From contig NZ_JHWD01000004.1 of the NCBI RefSeq assembly GCF_000622225.1, positions 248,001 through 312,000 of the forward strand: a stretch of DNA of 64,000 nucleotides, given 5' to 3'. The notes beneath the pieces were generated by a model. It ran no database searches. It worked only from the letters and a program-made list of their open reading frames with translations, and had not been told where the DNA came from. The position numbers were made by a program, and so were the translations under genes. Numbering within the stretch: the stretch's first letter is position 1; each line of letters starts with the position of its first letter. Source of the DNA: Roseomonas mucosa ATCC BAA-692. GTDB lineage: Bacteria > Pseudomonadota > Alphaproteobacteria > Acetobacterales > Acetobacteraceae. Below, piece after piece: positions 35,817-44,895 of the stretch.

Positions 35817-37178
35817 TCAGACCCGGGTGTCGAGCCCCCGCAGCTTGGCCGCCAGCCAGGAGGCATAGCTGTCGGTCATCCCCGCCACGAAATCGACGGC
35901 GCAGCGCATCACCTCGCTGGCGCTCATTCCCGGCCGGGGATGGTAGTCGAGCAGCAGGGACAGCGCCTGGCGCTCGCGCAGGTTCAGCCTCGCCGCATCG
36001 CCATTGGCCCGGGCAAAGGCCAGGCAGGCGGGCACGAAGACGCTCAGCGCCTTGCCCAGCACGTCATGGGCGCCGATCTCGAACTCCACCTTGCGCGCGT
36101 TGAAATAGACCACCTCCTCGGTCCGCCGCGCGGCGATGCCGAGCGCGTCGAAGAGCGCCGGCGCCACCGGCCCCATCAGCCGGGTCAGGCTTTCCCCGGG
36201 CTGCAGCGCCCCGCCCAGGATGGTCTGCCGGTGCGCCATGAAGACCTCCGCCACCGCGCGCAGCAGGCGGCGGATGGCCAGGGTGCGCAGCAGGGTGACG
36301 CGGCCGCCCTCGTCCGCCTCCCGCTCCAGCCGGGCCATGGAGACCTCGGCCAAAGGCGCCACGATGGCCGCGTAATCGGTGAAGCGCAGGATGCCGAGCT
36401 CCAGCGCATCCTCCAGGTCGGCCAGGGTATAGACGATGTCGTCCGCCGCCTCCATCAGCCAGACCGCCGGGTGGCGCGGCAGCGGGCCGGACAGGTCGCA
36501 GGCGTTGCGCACTTCCTCGAAGATGCCTCGCTCCGTGGCGAAGACGTTGAACTTCACCCCCGGCACGCCGTCGCGGGCGGCGCGGGGGTCCCCGGCCTCC
36601 CAGGGGTACTTCAGGAACCCCCCCAGCGTCGCCACGGTCAGCCGCAGCCCGCCGCCGCCACGATGCCCGTCCGCCCGGGTGAGGACCCGGAAGCCCTGGG
36701 CATTGCCGTCGAAATAGGCGAGGTCCGGATCGAGCTCCAGCCCGCTCCCCTCCCCCACCTCCCGCAGCCAGCGGCTCATCCAGGCGGCGATCACCTCCTC
36801 CCCGGCATGGCCGAAGGGCGGGTTGCCGATGTCATGGGCGAGGCAGATGGCATGGACGAGATAGCCCAGGTCGTCCGCCGAGCGGCCGGTGGCCCGCAGT
36901 TCCTCCCCCAGCCGGACGCCGACAGCATAGCCCAGGGAACGGCCGACCGCTGCGACCTCCAGCGTATGGACCAACCGGTTGCGCACATGCGCGTTGAAGG
37001 GCAGTGGGTGAGCCTGGGTCTTCTGCTGCAGGCGTCGGAAAGGCCGCGAGAAGACGATCCGGTCGCCATCCGTCTGGAAGGGGTTGCCGTCCGGCTCGTC
37101 GTCGCCGGGGAAAAGTTCCTCCTGCGACATGCTGCCGGGACCCAGGCGTCGCGTATCCAGCAGCGTGATCCAGTGCAA
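35817..37178 (-). CDS. dgt: dGTPase / dNTP triphosphohydrolase (HD domain)
   Basis: A 453-residue HD-superfamily hydrolase converting dGTP or other dNTPs to nucleoside plus triphosphate. Seen: FSRPFRRLQQKTQ at about 43-55, the HD ligands His71 and His115-Asp116 (CLAHDIGNPPFGHAG), WLMEAADDIVYTLADLEDA, and a C-terminal helical domain. An ATG at codon 17 (MSQEELF) is an alternative start. No adjacent gene suggests a specific partner. Confidence 0.9.
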   Translation of the reverse strand: MHWITLLDTRRLGPGSMSQEELFPGDDEPDGNPFQTDGDRIVFSRPFRRLQQKTQAHPLPFNAHVRNRLVHTLEVAAVGRSLGYAVGVRLGEELRATGRSADDLGYLVHAICLAHDIGNPPFGHAGEEVIAAWMSRWLREVGEGSGLELDPDLAYFDGNAQGFRVLTRADGHRGGGGLRLTVATLGGFLKYPWEAGDPRAARDGVPGVKFNVFATERGIFEEVRNACDLSGPLPRHPAVWLMEAADDIVYTLADLEDALELGILRFTDYAAIVAPLAEVSMARLEREADEGGRVTLLRTLAIRRLLRAVAEVFMAHRQTILGGALQPGESLTRLMGPVAPALFDALGIAARRTEEVVYFNARKVEFEIGAHDVLGKALSVFVPACLAFARANGDAARLNLRERQALSLLLDYHPRPGMSASEVMRCAVDFVAGMTDSYASWLAAKLRGLDTRV

Positions 37179-37591
37179 GGGGCAACCTCCTTGTCGCCCG
37201 GACGGGAGTAGCAGCGCGGTCCGGCCGCTGGCCAGAGGCGGCGCGGGGATCGGCGAAAAAATCGAGGCGCCACAGCATCATGGCGGCGCGCGAAGAAACG
37301 CCGAAGGCCCTTCTGGAATGGGCTGGAAACAACCATCAGTTGATTGTAGAATTCGCTCAGCAACCCCATAGAAATTAGTCACAGTATCATTATGGAATTC
37401 GCACCGGTTTGGTTTGCTTTGGTGCGGTGCAAACACTAGAAGAGGTTTGGACTCGGCACTGGCACCCAAGTCAGTGAAAATTTCGGCATCGTATCTAATT
37501 TGATCCTTGTCCCAAGCGTGCTTCAGCACCAGAAAAAAATCGACCCGAGTTCAGTTTTTTGGCAATCTTTGGCTATTTAGGAGCGCATGTC
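37179..37591. promoter_or_regulatory. 413-bp AT-rich divergent gap before the GT8 gene
   Basis: From about 37330 to 37560 this gap drops well below the GC content of the neighbours. It contains GCACCG (37402-37407) facing CGGTGC (37426-37431), a 6-bp stem with an 18-base loop, and a poly-A then poly-T pair (AAAAAAA near 37532, TTTTTT at 37555-37560). No gene is seen. The composition suggests either horizontally acquired DNA or a strongly regulated promoter. Confidence 0.4.
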
Positions 37592-38557
37592 TTGGAGAAG
37601 ATCCCGGTCCTGTTCTGTGCCGATGCGCGGTACTTCCCCTACATGGCTGCCACCATGGCCTCGCTGCTGTCCAGCAATCCGGACAACACTTTCCGTCTGA
37701 TCGTCTGCTCGACGGAACGCAACGCGGCAAGCGAGCAGCAGATCGCGCGCTTCGTGGCGGAACACCGGAACGCGACCGTGGAGTTCGTGTGCTTCGACCT
37801 GCAGAAGGTGAAGACCAACCTGCCGGTCAGCAAGCACATCACCGTCTCCGCCTACCTGCGCCTCTTCGTCACGGAATTCCTCGATCCCTCGATCGAGAAG
37901 GTGGTCTATCTCGACAGCGACATCATCGTCCGCGACGACATCCGGGCGCTTTGGGAGACCCCGCTGGAGGACGCCTATCTCGCGGCCGTTCCCGAGCCCT
38001 ACAAGGCCTATCACCCGGGCTTCGACAAGGACGATACCTACTACAACTCCGGCGTGCTGGTGGTGAACGTGCGGAAGTGGCGCGAGGACAACGTCCTCCC
38101 CGCCCTGCTGACCTTCACCGTGGAGAATGCCGAGCACCTGACCGCGCACGACCAGGATGTGATCAACAACGTCTTCCGCGACCGGATCGCCTCCGTCCCG
38201 GCCTGCTGGAACTTCCAGCCCAATTTCGCGGACTTCTCGGCCGCGGAGATGGGGCTCTCCGAGGAGGAGTTCCAGGAACTCCGCCGCGCGCCCAAGATCA
38301 TCCACTACACCGGCAGCTCGAAGCCCTGGTTCTACATGCAGGAGCCCCACTACAAGAGCTGGTACCACGAGGCCGCGCGCCTCACCCCCTGGGCGCGCCC
38401 GCCGGCGGACCAGACGATGAGCAACGTCATCCGCAAGGCCCTGCGGATGAAGAAGCTCAAGGAACGCGCCAACTGGCACTTCCCGCATCTCTGCCGCATG
38501 GCCCGCACCGCGCTGGGCCGGCGCAGCCGGGTGAACGTGGACCCGGCGATCGGCTGA
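37592..38557 (+). CDS. Glycosyltransferase family 8 protein
   Basis: A 321-residue retaining glycosyltransferase that typically adds glucose or galactose to lipopolysaccharide core. Seen: IPVLFCADARYFPYMAATM at the start, TVSAYLRLFVTEFL, the metal-binding DxD in VVYLDSDIIVRDD, YYNSGVLVVNVRKW, DQDVINNVF and IIHYTGSSKPW. The start is a TTG, supported by AGGAG eight bases upstream (37579-37583) and by the family N-terminus; another TTG at 37559 lacks this. It converges on hldE, which makes the heptose of LPS core, a fitting neighbour. Confidence 0.88.
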   Translation: MEKIPVLFCADARYFPYMAATMASLLSSNPDNTFRLIVCSTERNAASEQQIARFVAEHRNATVEFVCFDLQKVKTNLPVSKHITVSAYLRLFVTEFLDPSIEKVVYLDSDIIVRDDIRALWETPLEDAYLAAVPEPYKAYHPGFDKDDTYYNSGVLVVNVRKWREDNVLPALLTFTVENAEHLTAHDQDVINNVFRDRIASVPACWNFQPNFADFSAAEMGLSEEEFQELRRAPKIIHYTGSSKPWFYMQEPHYKSWYHEAARLTPWARPPADQTMSNVIRKALRMKKLKERANWHFPHLCRMARTALGRRSRVNVDPAIG

Positions 38558-38573
38558 CGCGGGCCGCAGGCCC

Positions 38574-38601
38574 CCTTCCCGCCCCAAGGGGCGCGGGAAG
38601 G
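38574..38601. terminator. Hairpin between GT8 and hldE 3' ends
   Basis: CCTTCCCG-CCCC (38574-38585) pairs with GGGG-CGCGGGAAGG (38588-38601) over about 12 pairs with a small bulge and an AA loop. It sits between two convergent stop codons, so it may serve both genes. T-tracts are absent, as is common in this GC range. Confidence 0.5.
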
Positions 38602-38614
38602 CCGTTCCGCCGCC

Positions 38615-40090
38615 TCAGCCCTTGATGCGCGCCACCGTGGCAGTGGTGGAATTGCCGGGCAGCAGCTCCGCGAGCTTCACCTCGCCGCCCCATTCCTGCA
38701 CGAGGTCGCCGCCGACCACCTGGTCGACCGTGTAGTCGGCACCCTTCACCAGCACGTCCGGGCGGACCAGCCGGATCAGTTCGGTCGGAGTGTCCTCCTC
38801 GAAGACCGCGACGAGATCCACCGTGGCGAGCGAGGCCAGCACGGCGGCACGCGCCGCCTCCCCCTGGATCGGCCGCGTCGGCCCCTTGAGCCGGCTCACC
38901 GAGGCATCGGAATTCACCCCCACCACCAGCCGGTCGCACCAGGACCGCGCCTGTTCCAGCAGGTGGACATGGCCGGGATGCAGCAGGTCGAAGCAGCCAT
39001 TGGTGAAGCCGACCCGGTAGCCCCTCTGCCGCCAGCGCTCCGCCTGCTCGGCCGCGGCGGCACGCGAGACCACCTTGCGCAGCGTGCCGCGCTCGGGCTT
39101 CAGCGCCTCGGCGATATCCTCTTCCCGCGCCACGGCGGTGCCGACCTTGCCGACCACGATCCCGGCGGCGATGTTCGCCAGGCGGGCGCCAACCTCCAGG
39201 GGCAGGCCCGCGGCCATGGCGGCGGCCACCACCGCCACCACCGTGTCCCCGGCGCCCGAGACGTCATAGACCTCCGGTGCCTCGGCGGGGAAATGCTGCA
39301 CCCCGTCCGCCTGCACCAGGGTCATGCCGTCCTCGGCCCGGGTCACGAGCACGGCGCCGAAGCCGTGCTGCAGGCGCAGGGACCGGGCGGCATCCACCAG
39401 CGCGCCTTCGCTCTCGATCGAGCGGCCGGTGGCGAGGCGGAGCTCGTTGCGGTTCGGCGTCACCAGGTCCGCCCCGGCATAGACGCTGTAGTCCAGACCC
39501 TTGGGGTCCACCACCACCTTGCGCCCGGCGGCCTTGGAGGCGGCGATCAGGCGCTGCGGGATATCCCCGGACAGCACCCCCTTGCGGTAATCGGAGAGTA
39601 CCATCACCCGGGTCGCCGCGATGGTGTCCTGGGCGATCCGCAGCAGCCTGTCGGCGAGGCGCGCCTGGATCGGCTCGGGATTCTCATGGTCGGCGCGGAG
39701 AAGCTGCTGCCCCTGCGCGACGAAGCGGGTCTTGGTGGTGGTGGCCCGCCCCCCCTGCACCAGCAACCAGGGCTCCACACCGCTCTGGCCGCCGATCAGC
39801 GCGGTCAGGTCCGATCCGGCCTGGTCGTCGCCGACCACGGACAGGAAGGCGGTGGGCGTACCGAGCGCCGTCAGGTTGCGCACCACGTTCCCGGCGCCGC
39901 CGGGCATGGCGACCTCCCGGTCCACGGTGAGCACGGGGATCGGCGCTTCGGGCGAGACCCGGGCCACGCGACCATAGACGAAGCGGTCCAGCATCGCGTC
40001 GCCCACCACGAGGACCGAAGCGCGCTTGAGACTACGCACGGCCTCCGCGAGGTCGTGGGAAACCGGAGATTCCGGCAGGTGGCCGTTCAT
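38615..40090 (-). CDS. hldE: Bifunctional heptose kinase/adenylyltransferase HldE
   Basis: A 491-residue enzyme of ADP-L-glycero-D-manno-heptose synthesis for LPS core. Residues 1-330 are a PfkB-type kinase (VLVVGDAMLDRFVYG, GGAGNVVRNL, and the DVSGAGDTV catalytic motif near 277) that phosphorylates heptose 7-phosphate at C1. Residues about 350-491 are the nucleotidyltransferase (GFTNGCFDLLHPGHVHLL near 358 and ISTTS-like NSTTATVARI at the end). Both halves are intact. It is divergent from the EAL-like pair. Confidence 0.95.
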   Translation of the reverse strand: MNGHLPESPVSHDLAEAVRSLKRASVLVVGDAMLDRFVYGRVARVSPEAPIPVLTVDREVAMPGGAGNVVRNLTALGTPTAFLSVVGDDQAGSDLTALIGGQSGVEPWLLVQGGRATTTKTRFVAQGQQLLRADHENPEPIQARLADRLLRIAQDTIAATRVMVLSDYRKGVLSGDIPQRLIAASKAAGRKVVVDPKGLDYSVYAGADLVTPNRNELRLATGRSIESEGALVDAARSLRLQHGFGAVLVTRAEDGMTLVQADGVQHFPAEAPEVYDVSGAGDTVVAVVAAAMAAGLPLEVGARLANIAAGIVVGKVGTAVAREEDIAEALKPERGTLRKVVSRAAAAEQAERWRQRGYRVGFTNGCFDLLHPGHVHLLEQARSWCDRLVVGVNSDASVSRLKGPTRPIQGEAARAAVLASLATVDLVAVFEEDTPTELIRLVRPDVLVKGADYTVDQVVGGDLVQEWGGEVKLAELLPGNSTTATVARIKG

Positions 40091-40185
40091 GCGGCATCTC
40101 GGTAGCGCAGGGTTACGGCCCGACACAAGGCTGCTCCCGCCGCGTAAGGACTGCGTTAAGCGCATCGGCGGCAACCTGCGGGGCG

Positions 40186-41280
40186 ATGCAGCCCCTTTCC
40201 CTCCCCTCCGCGACACGCCCCGAGGGCCCGCGGACCGCCCTGGAATGGCTTGTCCTGACCCCTCGCAGCCCTCTGCACCGGCGGCTGGGACGGGCACTCC
40301 TGGCCGAGGCCGCCGCGGAAGGCGGATCGTTGCGGGAACTCGCCGGCGGCGAATTGCTGCTCGGCGCGGCGCCCGCCCTGCTCGACCGCCTGATGCCCGG
40401 CCTCTGGCGCGTGCTGGGCGCCGAAAGCCTGTCCCGCCGGCCGCAATGCCCGCCCGGGTCCCAGCCGCTGGCCGCCGCCCCGCCCCATGCCCCCCCGCCT
40501 CAGCCGGGCGCCCCGGGCATGGCTGCCCCGGAGCGTGTGCCGCAGCCTTTCCTGGAGGAAGTGCTGGAGCGCCTGCCCATCGTCGGCCTCGCCCCCGGGG
40601 GCCTGCCGCGACTCGCCGGGCTGCACCTGAAGCCTTCCCGCGCCGGCCTGCTGCGCCTGGGGCAGGGCCTCCCCCCGCACCTGCTGGGCCATATGGGCGA
40701 GGACACGATGCACCGTGCCTTCCAGGCCCTGGCGGACCCTGCGCAACGGCAGGCCCTGCTCGGCGCCGTGCCGGCGGTGCCGCTGCACCTGGACATGCGG
40801 CCCGCCGACCTCGCCGCCCTCCCCGGCTGGCCTGGGGATCTGCCGCTCCTGCCGGTGCTGCCCCTGGCCGTGCTGGCCGGTCCGGTGCCCTCCCTGCCCT
40901 TCGCCCTGTCGGGGCTGGAGGCCGCCTCCCTGGCGCTCTGCGACGCGGGCAACCTGCCCGGCGCGGCGCTGCACCTGCGCTGGACGCCGGGCCTGGCCGC
41001 GCTGCCGCCGGACAGCATCGCGGCCCTGGACCCCGGCCGCCTGGTGCTGGACGAGGTGGAGGACGAGGCCGCCCTGGCCTGGGGCCTGTCCCGTGGCATC
41101 GGGCGCTTCACGGGGGCCCAGCCTTCGCGCCTGCTGGCCGTGGTGCGGCGGCGGGACTGTGCTTTCCGCCAGGATTGCAGCACCGCCACCTGCGCCGCCA
41201 GCGCCGCCGGCCTGTCGCCCCGCGCGCGTTCCGGCTGCGCCGCCCCGCAACGCCTGATTCCGCAGGAGGAAGCGCCGTGA
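40186..41280 (+). CDS. Degenerate EAL-like hypothetical protein 1
   Basis: A 364-residue protein without a recognisable intact domain. An N-terminal part (LEWLVLTPRSPLHRRLGRALLAEAA) resembles a sensor or regulator region, a proline-rich linker spans about 85-115, and residues about 200-330 end in DEVEDEAALAWGLSRGIGRFTG, where the tail resembles the last helix and QG-x-G region of EAL domains. All catalytic EAL residues are absent. The last 30 residues carry five cysteines (DCAFRQDCSTATCAAS and a later GCAAP). It overlaps the next gene by 4 bases (GTGA), so the two are translated together. Function unknown. Confidence 0.6.
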   Translation: MQPLSLPSATRPEGPRTALEWLVLTPRSPLHRRLGRALLAEAAAEGGSLRELAGGELLLGAAPALLDRLMPGLWRVLGAESLSRRPQCPPGSQPLAAAPPHAPPPQPGAPGMAAPERVPQPFLEEVLERLPIVGLAPGGLPRLAGLHLKPSRAGLLRLGQGLPPHLLGHMGEDTMHRAFQALADPAQRQALLGAVPAVPLHLDMRPADLAALPGWPGDLPLLPVLPLAVLAGPVPSLPFALSGLEAASLALCDAGNLPGAALHLRWTPGLAALPPDSIAALDPGRLVLDEVEDEAALAWGLSRGIGRFTGAQPSRLLAVVRRRDCAFRQDCSTATCAASAAGLSPRARSGCAAPQRLIPQEEAP

Positions 41281-42527
41281 GCCTGTCCCTCGCCACGCCG
41301 CGGCAGCCGGCCAGTGCGCCGCCGCTGGACCACCCCCTGGACCACCCCTCGGGGCATCCACCGGGCCATCCTCCGCCTCCCTCCCTCGGCCGCCGGGAGG
41401 CGTTGCCCGGCGGCGAGGCCGGCACGGCCCGCGACCTCGCCGCGCTGGTACATCACTGCACCGCCAGCGATTCGCGCCGGGACGTGGTCTGGCTTCGCCT
41501 TTCCACGCTGCCGCCGGGGCTGGACCGCCCGCACCACCGCCGCCTGCTGCGGGAGGCCGCGACCCCGCCGGTGGGCCCGCGCGGGCGCAGCTTCCACCTG
41601 CCGAACGGCGATCTCGCGGTGGTGGCGCCGCCCGGCCCTGGCGCCGGCATCGCCGAAACCACCCGTGCGGCGCTGGAAGGCGCCCTGCCCGAGGTGATGC
41701 TGGGGCAGGTCCTGCGCACCATGCGCCTGCCGCAGGAGGCGGTGAGCGTCCTGGCCGCGCTGGAGGAAAGCCTCGGCCTGCGCCAGCCCCCCGCCCCGCC
41801 CGCCGATGCCCGGCCGCTGGACCCGGCGGGGCTGGCGGAAGCGGAACGGGCGCTGCGCCACGCCGATGTCTGGCCGTTGCACGCCCGGCAATCCGTCTGC
41901 CGGCTGATCCCGGAGGAAGGCCGGCTGGAGCCGGTGCGCGAGGATGTGCGACCGATCGCGGCCAGCGTCTCCGAGCGCCTGCTGGGCGGCCGCGACGCCT
42001 CGGCCAGCCCCGCCCTGGCCGCGCATCTGGGCGACCTGCTCGCCGCCCGGCTGCTGGCGACCCTGCTGTCGCGCCGCGACTGGCAGGGCAGCCCCCGGCC
42101 GCTGCACCTGCCGCTCTCCCTCGCGACCCTGTCCGGCCCGGCCTTCCTGCATCTGGACGCGATGCTCCCCCCGGCGCTGAAGCCGCTGCTGACCCTCGGC
42201 CTTCCGGCGCTGGAGGTGCTCGCGGCCCCGGGCGAGGTGCCGCTGCTGCGCCGCTTCCTGCTGGCCCGCGGCTACCGCCTGGCGCTGGAGGTGCCGGAGC
42301 CCGGCCTGCTGGCCGCCTTCCGTCCGGCGCGACTCGGCATCGCCACCTTGCGAATCCCCTTTTCGCCAGACCTGCCCGCCGCCCCCGGGATGCTGCGGAC
42401 AGTACTGGAGGACCGGCGGACGGAGCTGGTCCTGGCGGGCTGCGACGGCGCCGCCGCCATCGCCTGGGGCTGGAAGATGGGCATCCGGCTCTTCCAGGGC
42501 CGCGCCATCCAGCACCGGCGGGGCTGA
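41277..42527 (+). CDS. Degenerate EAL-like hypothetical protein 2
   Basis: A 416-residue protein starting at GTG inside the previous stop. The N-terminus is His/Pro-rich (HPLDHPSGHPPGHPPPP). The second half reads like an inactivated EAL domain: LHLPLSLATLSGPAFLHLDA resembles the EAL VNLS strand, then LLRRFLLARGYRLALEVPEPGLL and a final AAAIAWGWKMGIRLFQGRAI matching the EAL end. The Glu-Ala-Leu, DDFG and metal-binding residues are missing, so c-di-GMP hydrolysis is not expected. Its C-terminus is similar to that of protein 1, pointing to an old duplication. A c-di-GMP-independent scaffold or regulatory role is a guess. Confidence 0.62.
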   Translation: MSLSLATPRQPASAPPLDHPLDHPSGHPPGHPPPPSLGRREALPGGEAGTARDLAALVHHCTASDSRRDVVWLRLSTLPPGLDRPHHRRLLREAATPPVGPRGRSFHLPNGDLAVVAPPGPGAGIAETTRAALEGALPEVMLGQVLRTMRLPQEAVSVLAALEESLGLRQPPAPPADARPLDPAGLAEAERALRHADVWPLHARQSVCRLIPEEGRLEPVREDVRPIAASVSERLLGGRDASASPALAAHLGDLLAARLLATLLSRRDWQGSPRPLHLPLSLATLSGPAFLHLDAMLPPALKPLLTLGLPALEVLAAPGEVPLLRRFLLARGYRLALEVPEPGLLAAFRPARLGIATLRIPFSPDLPAAPGMLRTVLEDRRTELVLAGCDGAAAIAWGWKMGIRLFQGRAIQHRRG

Positions 42528-42648
42528 CGGCAGCGGCGGAAGGCGCATATCCAGGAGCATGGAACGGGCTGGGTCTTCCTCGACCCGTTCCGCTGCGCCC
42601 GGGCCAGCGGCGCGTTGGTCAGCATCGGCGAACAGGCCCGGCGGGGGC

Positions 42649-43578
42649 TCAGTAGCCCCGCGACAGGTCCACGCGGTTGAGCAGCGGCTCGCCACGCCGG
42701 AAGCGCAGCACATTCCCGGCCAGCGTGTTCACAGTGCTTTCCAACGAAGCAGTGGAGGAGGCATGCGGCGTCACGAAGAGGCCCGGTGTCGTCCAGAAAG
42801 GATGTTCCGGCGGCAGCGGCTCCTGCGAGAAGGCGTCGATCGTGGCGGCGCGGAGCTGGCCGCCGGCCAGGGCGTCGATCAGCTCCTGCTCCACCAGATG
42901 GCCGCCGCGCCCGGCGCTGACCACCACCCCGCCCCGCGGCATGCGCGCGAAGGTGTCGCGGCAGAGGATGCCGCGCGTTTCCCCGGTCAGGGCGAGAAGG
43001 TTCACCAGGATCTCCGTGCCCGACAGGAAGTCGCCGAATTCCTCCGGGCCGGCGAAGCCCTGCACGCCCTCGATCGCCCGGGGCGTACGCGACCAGCCGC
43101 GCACCGTATAGCCGAGCCCGGCCAGCCGCCGCGCCGCGAGCCCGCCCATCTGTCCCAGCCCCATCACGCCGACCACCACCTCGCGCGCTGCCCGCATGGT
43201 GCGGTAGGACCATTCGTGGCGCTGCTGCGCCGCCAGGAAATGCGCCACCTCGCGATGGTGGAACAGGGTCCAGCAGCAGACATAGTCCGCCATGCGGGAA
43301 GCGAAATCCTCGTCCACCACCCGCACGAAGGGGATATGGCGCGGCAGGTCCGGATCGAGCATGAAATGGTCGATCCCGGCCCCGGTGGAGGACACCAGCT
43401 TCAGGTTGGGAAACTGCGCCAGGAAGCCCGGCGGCATCCGGAAGACGAGGCAGATATCGATCTCGGCCGGGTCGCCGATCTCGGGCCAGAGGCGCAGATC
43501 CTCGCCCGGCAGGGCGGCGCGCAGCCCCTCGATCAGACGGTCGCCATAGGCATCGTGCAACCTGCAAAGGATCGCCAT
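42649..43578 (-). CDS. ghrA: D-2-hydroxyacid dehydrogenase, GhrA-like
   Basis: A 309-residue NAD(P)-dependent reductase of the glyoxylate/hydroxypyruvate reductase A group. Seen: LVSSTGAGIDHF, DEDFASRMADYV, the nucleotide-binding VGVMGLGQMGGLAA near 138, SRTPRAIEGV (an arginine at the NADPH-preferring position), and the catalytic arginine/glutamate/histidine region with TPHASSTAS near the end. Likely role: reduction of glyoxylate or hydroxypyruvate. It faces the EAL-like pair on the opposite strand. Confidence 0.87.
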   Translation of the reverse strand: MAILCRLHDAYGDRLIEGLRAALPGEDLRLWPEIGDPAEIDICLVFRMPPGFLAQFPNLKLVSSTGAGIDHFMLDPDLPRHIPFVRVVDEDFASRMADYVCCWTLFHHREVAHFLAAQQRHEWSYRTMRAAREVVVGVMGLGQMGGLAARRLAGLGYTVRGWSRTPRAIEGVQGFAGPEEFGDFLSGTEILVNLLALTGETRGILCRDTFARMPRGGVVVSAGRGGHLVEQELIDALAGGQLRAATIDAFSQEPLPPEHPFWTTPGLFVTPHASSTASLESTVNTLAGNVLRFRRGEPLLNRVDLSRGY

Positions 43579-43725
43579 CGCATCAGGCCTCCGGATCTCC
43601 CACCCGCGGTGAGGGGCGTTTCACGAAGCTTCCCTCGCGAAAGCCGTGCCAGCCGTCGCGCCCATCGCGCATGGCAGACGCGCGTCCGGCGCCTCGCGCG
43701 AGGCTCCCCCCGCGACGGGCGGGGC

Positions 43726-44835
43726 TCAGAGGCCCAGCAGGTCCAGGGTCCGCGCCACGACCTTGTCCTCGGCATAGAGGTCCAGTGCCCGCGCCCGCCC
43801 CGCCTCGCCCATGCGCCGACGCAAGGCGGGGTCCCCGGCCAGCCGGCGCAGCGCCCCGGCCAGGGGTGCCGCCTGCATGGGCGGGACGAGGAAGCCGGTC
43901 TCGCCTTCCAGCACCATCTCGCGCGGGCCGCTGATATCGGTCGCCACCACCGGCAGGCCGGTGAGCATGGCCTCGATCACCGACATCGGCAGGCCCTCGA
44001 AATGGCTGGGCAGGCAGAAGACATCCGCCCCCCGCAGCAGCCGCGCCACGTCGTGCCGGTAGCCGAGGCGCTTCAGCCGGGGGCCCAGCTCCCGCTCCGC
44101 CCGGGCGAAGGCCGGTTCCAGGTCCTCGCCATGGTCGGAGGCCAGGCGCTCCCCCACCACCCAGAGCGTGGCGCCGGGCACGGACTCCATGGCTTCCAGC
44201 AGTTCCGGATGGCCCTTGTGCCGCACGAGACGGGAGACCACCGCCACCACGCAGTCCTCCGGCGCGGCGCCCAGCTCGGCCCGGACCTCGGCACGGGTGG
44301 CGGCATCGGGGTGGAACAGCGCCGGGTCGCGCCCATTGCCGCAGGCCACGGCGTGGCGGGAGATCCCCAGGCGGCGGGCATCGCCCGCTTCCTCGGTGCT
44401 GACCGTCATGAAGACGTCGGTCACGCGGCCGCCGAGCCATTCCATGCCCAGCGACAGCCCCCGGCGCCAGGGTCGGCCGGGCTGGTTGAACAGGAAGCCA
44501 TGCCCCGTATAGGCGATGCGCGGCACGCCTTCGAGCTTCGCCGCCAGCCGCGCCAGCAGCCCGCTGATCGGGAAATGCCCGTGCACCAGATCGGGCTTCT
44601 CCGCCCGGATCAGCGCCCGCAGCGCCCGCAGCGCCCGCCAGTTGGCGCGTGGCGACAGGGACCGGGCCATGGGCAGGCCGACGATGCGGAACCCCTCGGC
44701 CCGAGGTGCGTCGAGCAGCGGCCCCTCGGCGCAGGCGCCCACGACCTCGTGCCCGCGCTCCCGCGCCGCGCGCATCAGCGGCAGCACGAAGTGCCGCAGG
44801 GCGAAATCCACGTTGGCGACGAACAGGACTTTCAC
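43726..44835 (-). CDS. Glycosyltransferase family 4 protein
   Basis: A 369-residue GT-B fold enzyme. Seen: VLFVANVDFALRHFVLPL at the start, DLVHGHFPISGLLARLAA, AYTGHGFLFNQPGRP, the donor-binding VVAVVSRLVRHKGHPELLEA and the E-x7-E motif SHFEGLPMSVIEAMLTGLP. The start is GTG. It is of the WcaL/PimB-like type acting on polysaccharide or lipid-linked sugars; acceptor unknown. It follows the heparinase gene by 60 bp on the same strand. Confidence 0.86.
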   Translation of the reverse strand: MKVLFVANVDFALRHFVLPLMRAARERGHEVVGACAEGPLLDAPRAEGFRIVGLPMARSLSPRANWRALRALRALIRAEKPDLVHGHFPISGLLARLAAKLEGVPRIAYTGHGFLFNQPGRPWRRGLSLGMEWLGGRVTDVFMTVSTEEAGDARRLGISRHAVACGNGRDPALFHPDAATRAEVRAELGAAPEDCVVAVVSRLVRHKGHPELLEAMESVPGATLWVVGERLASDHGEDLEPAFARAERELGPRLKRLGYRHDVARLLRGADVFCLPSHFEGLPMSVIEAMLTGLPVVATDISGPREMVLEGETGFLVPPMQAAPLAGALRRLAGDPALRRRMGEAGRARALDLYAEDKVVARTLDLLGL

Positions 44836-44895
44836 GCCCGGCAGCCCCCTGCGTGGCCACCGGCCGGACCGGACGGATGGTGCATGGCGGTCCTG

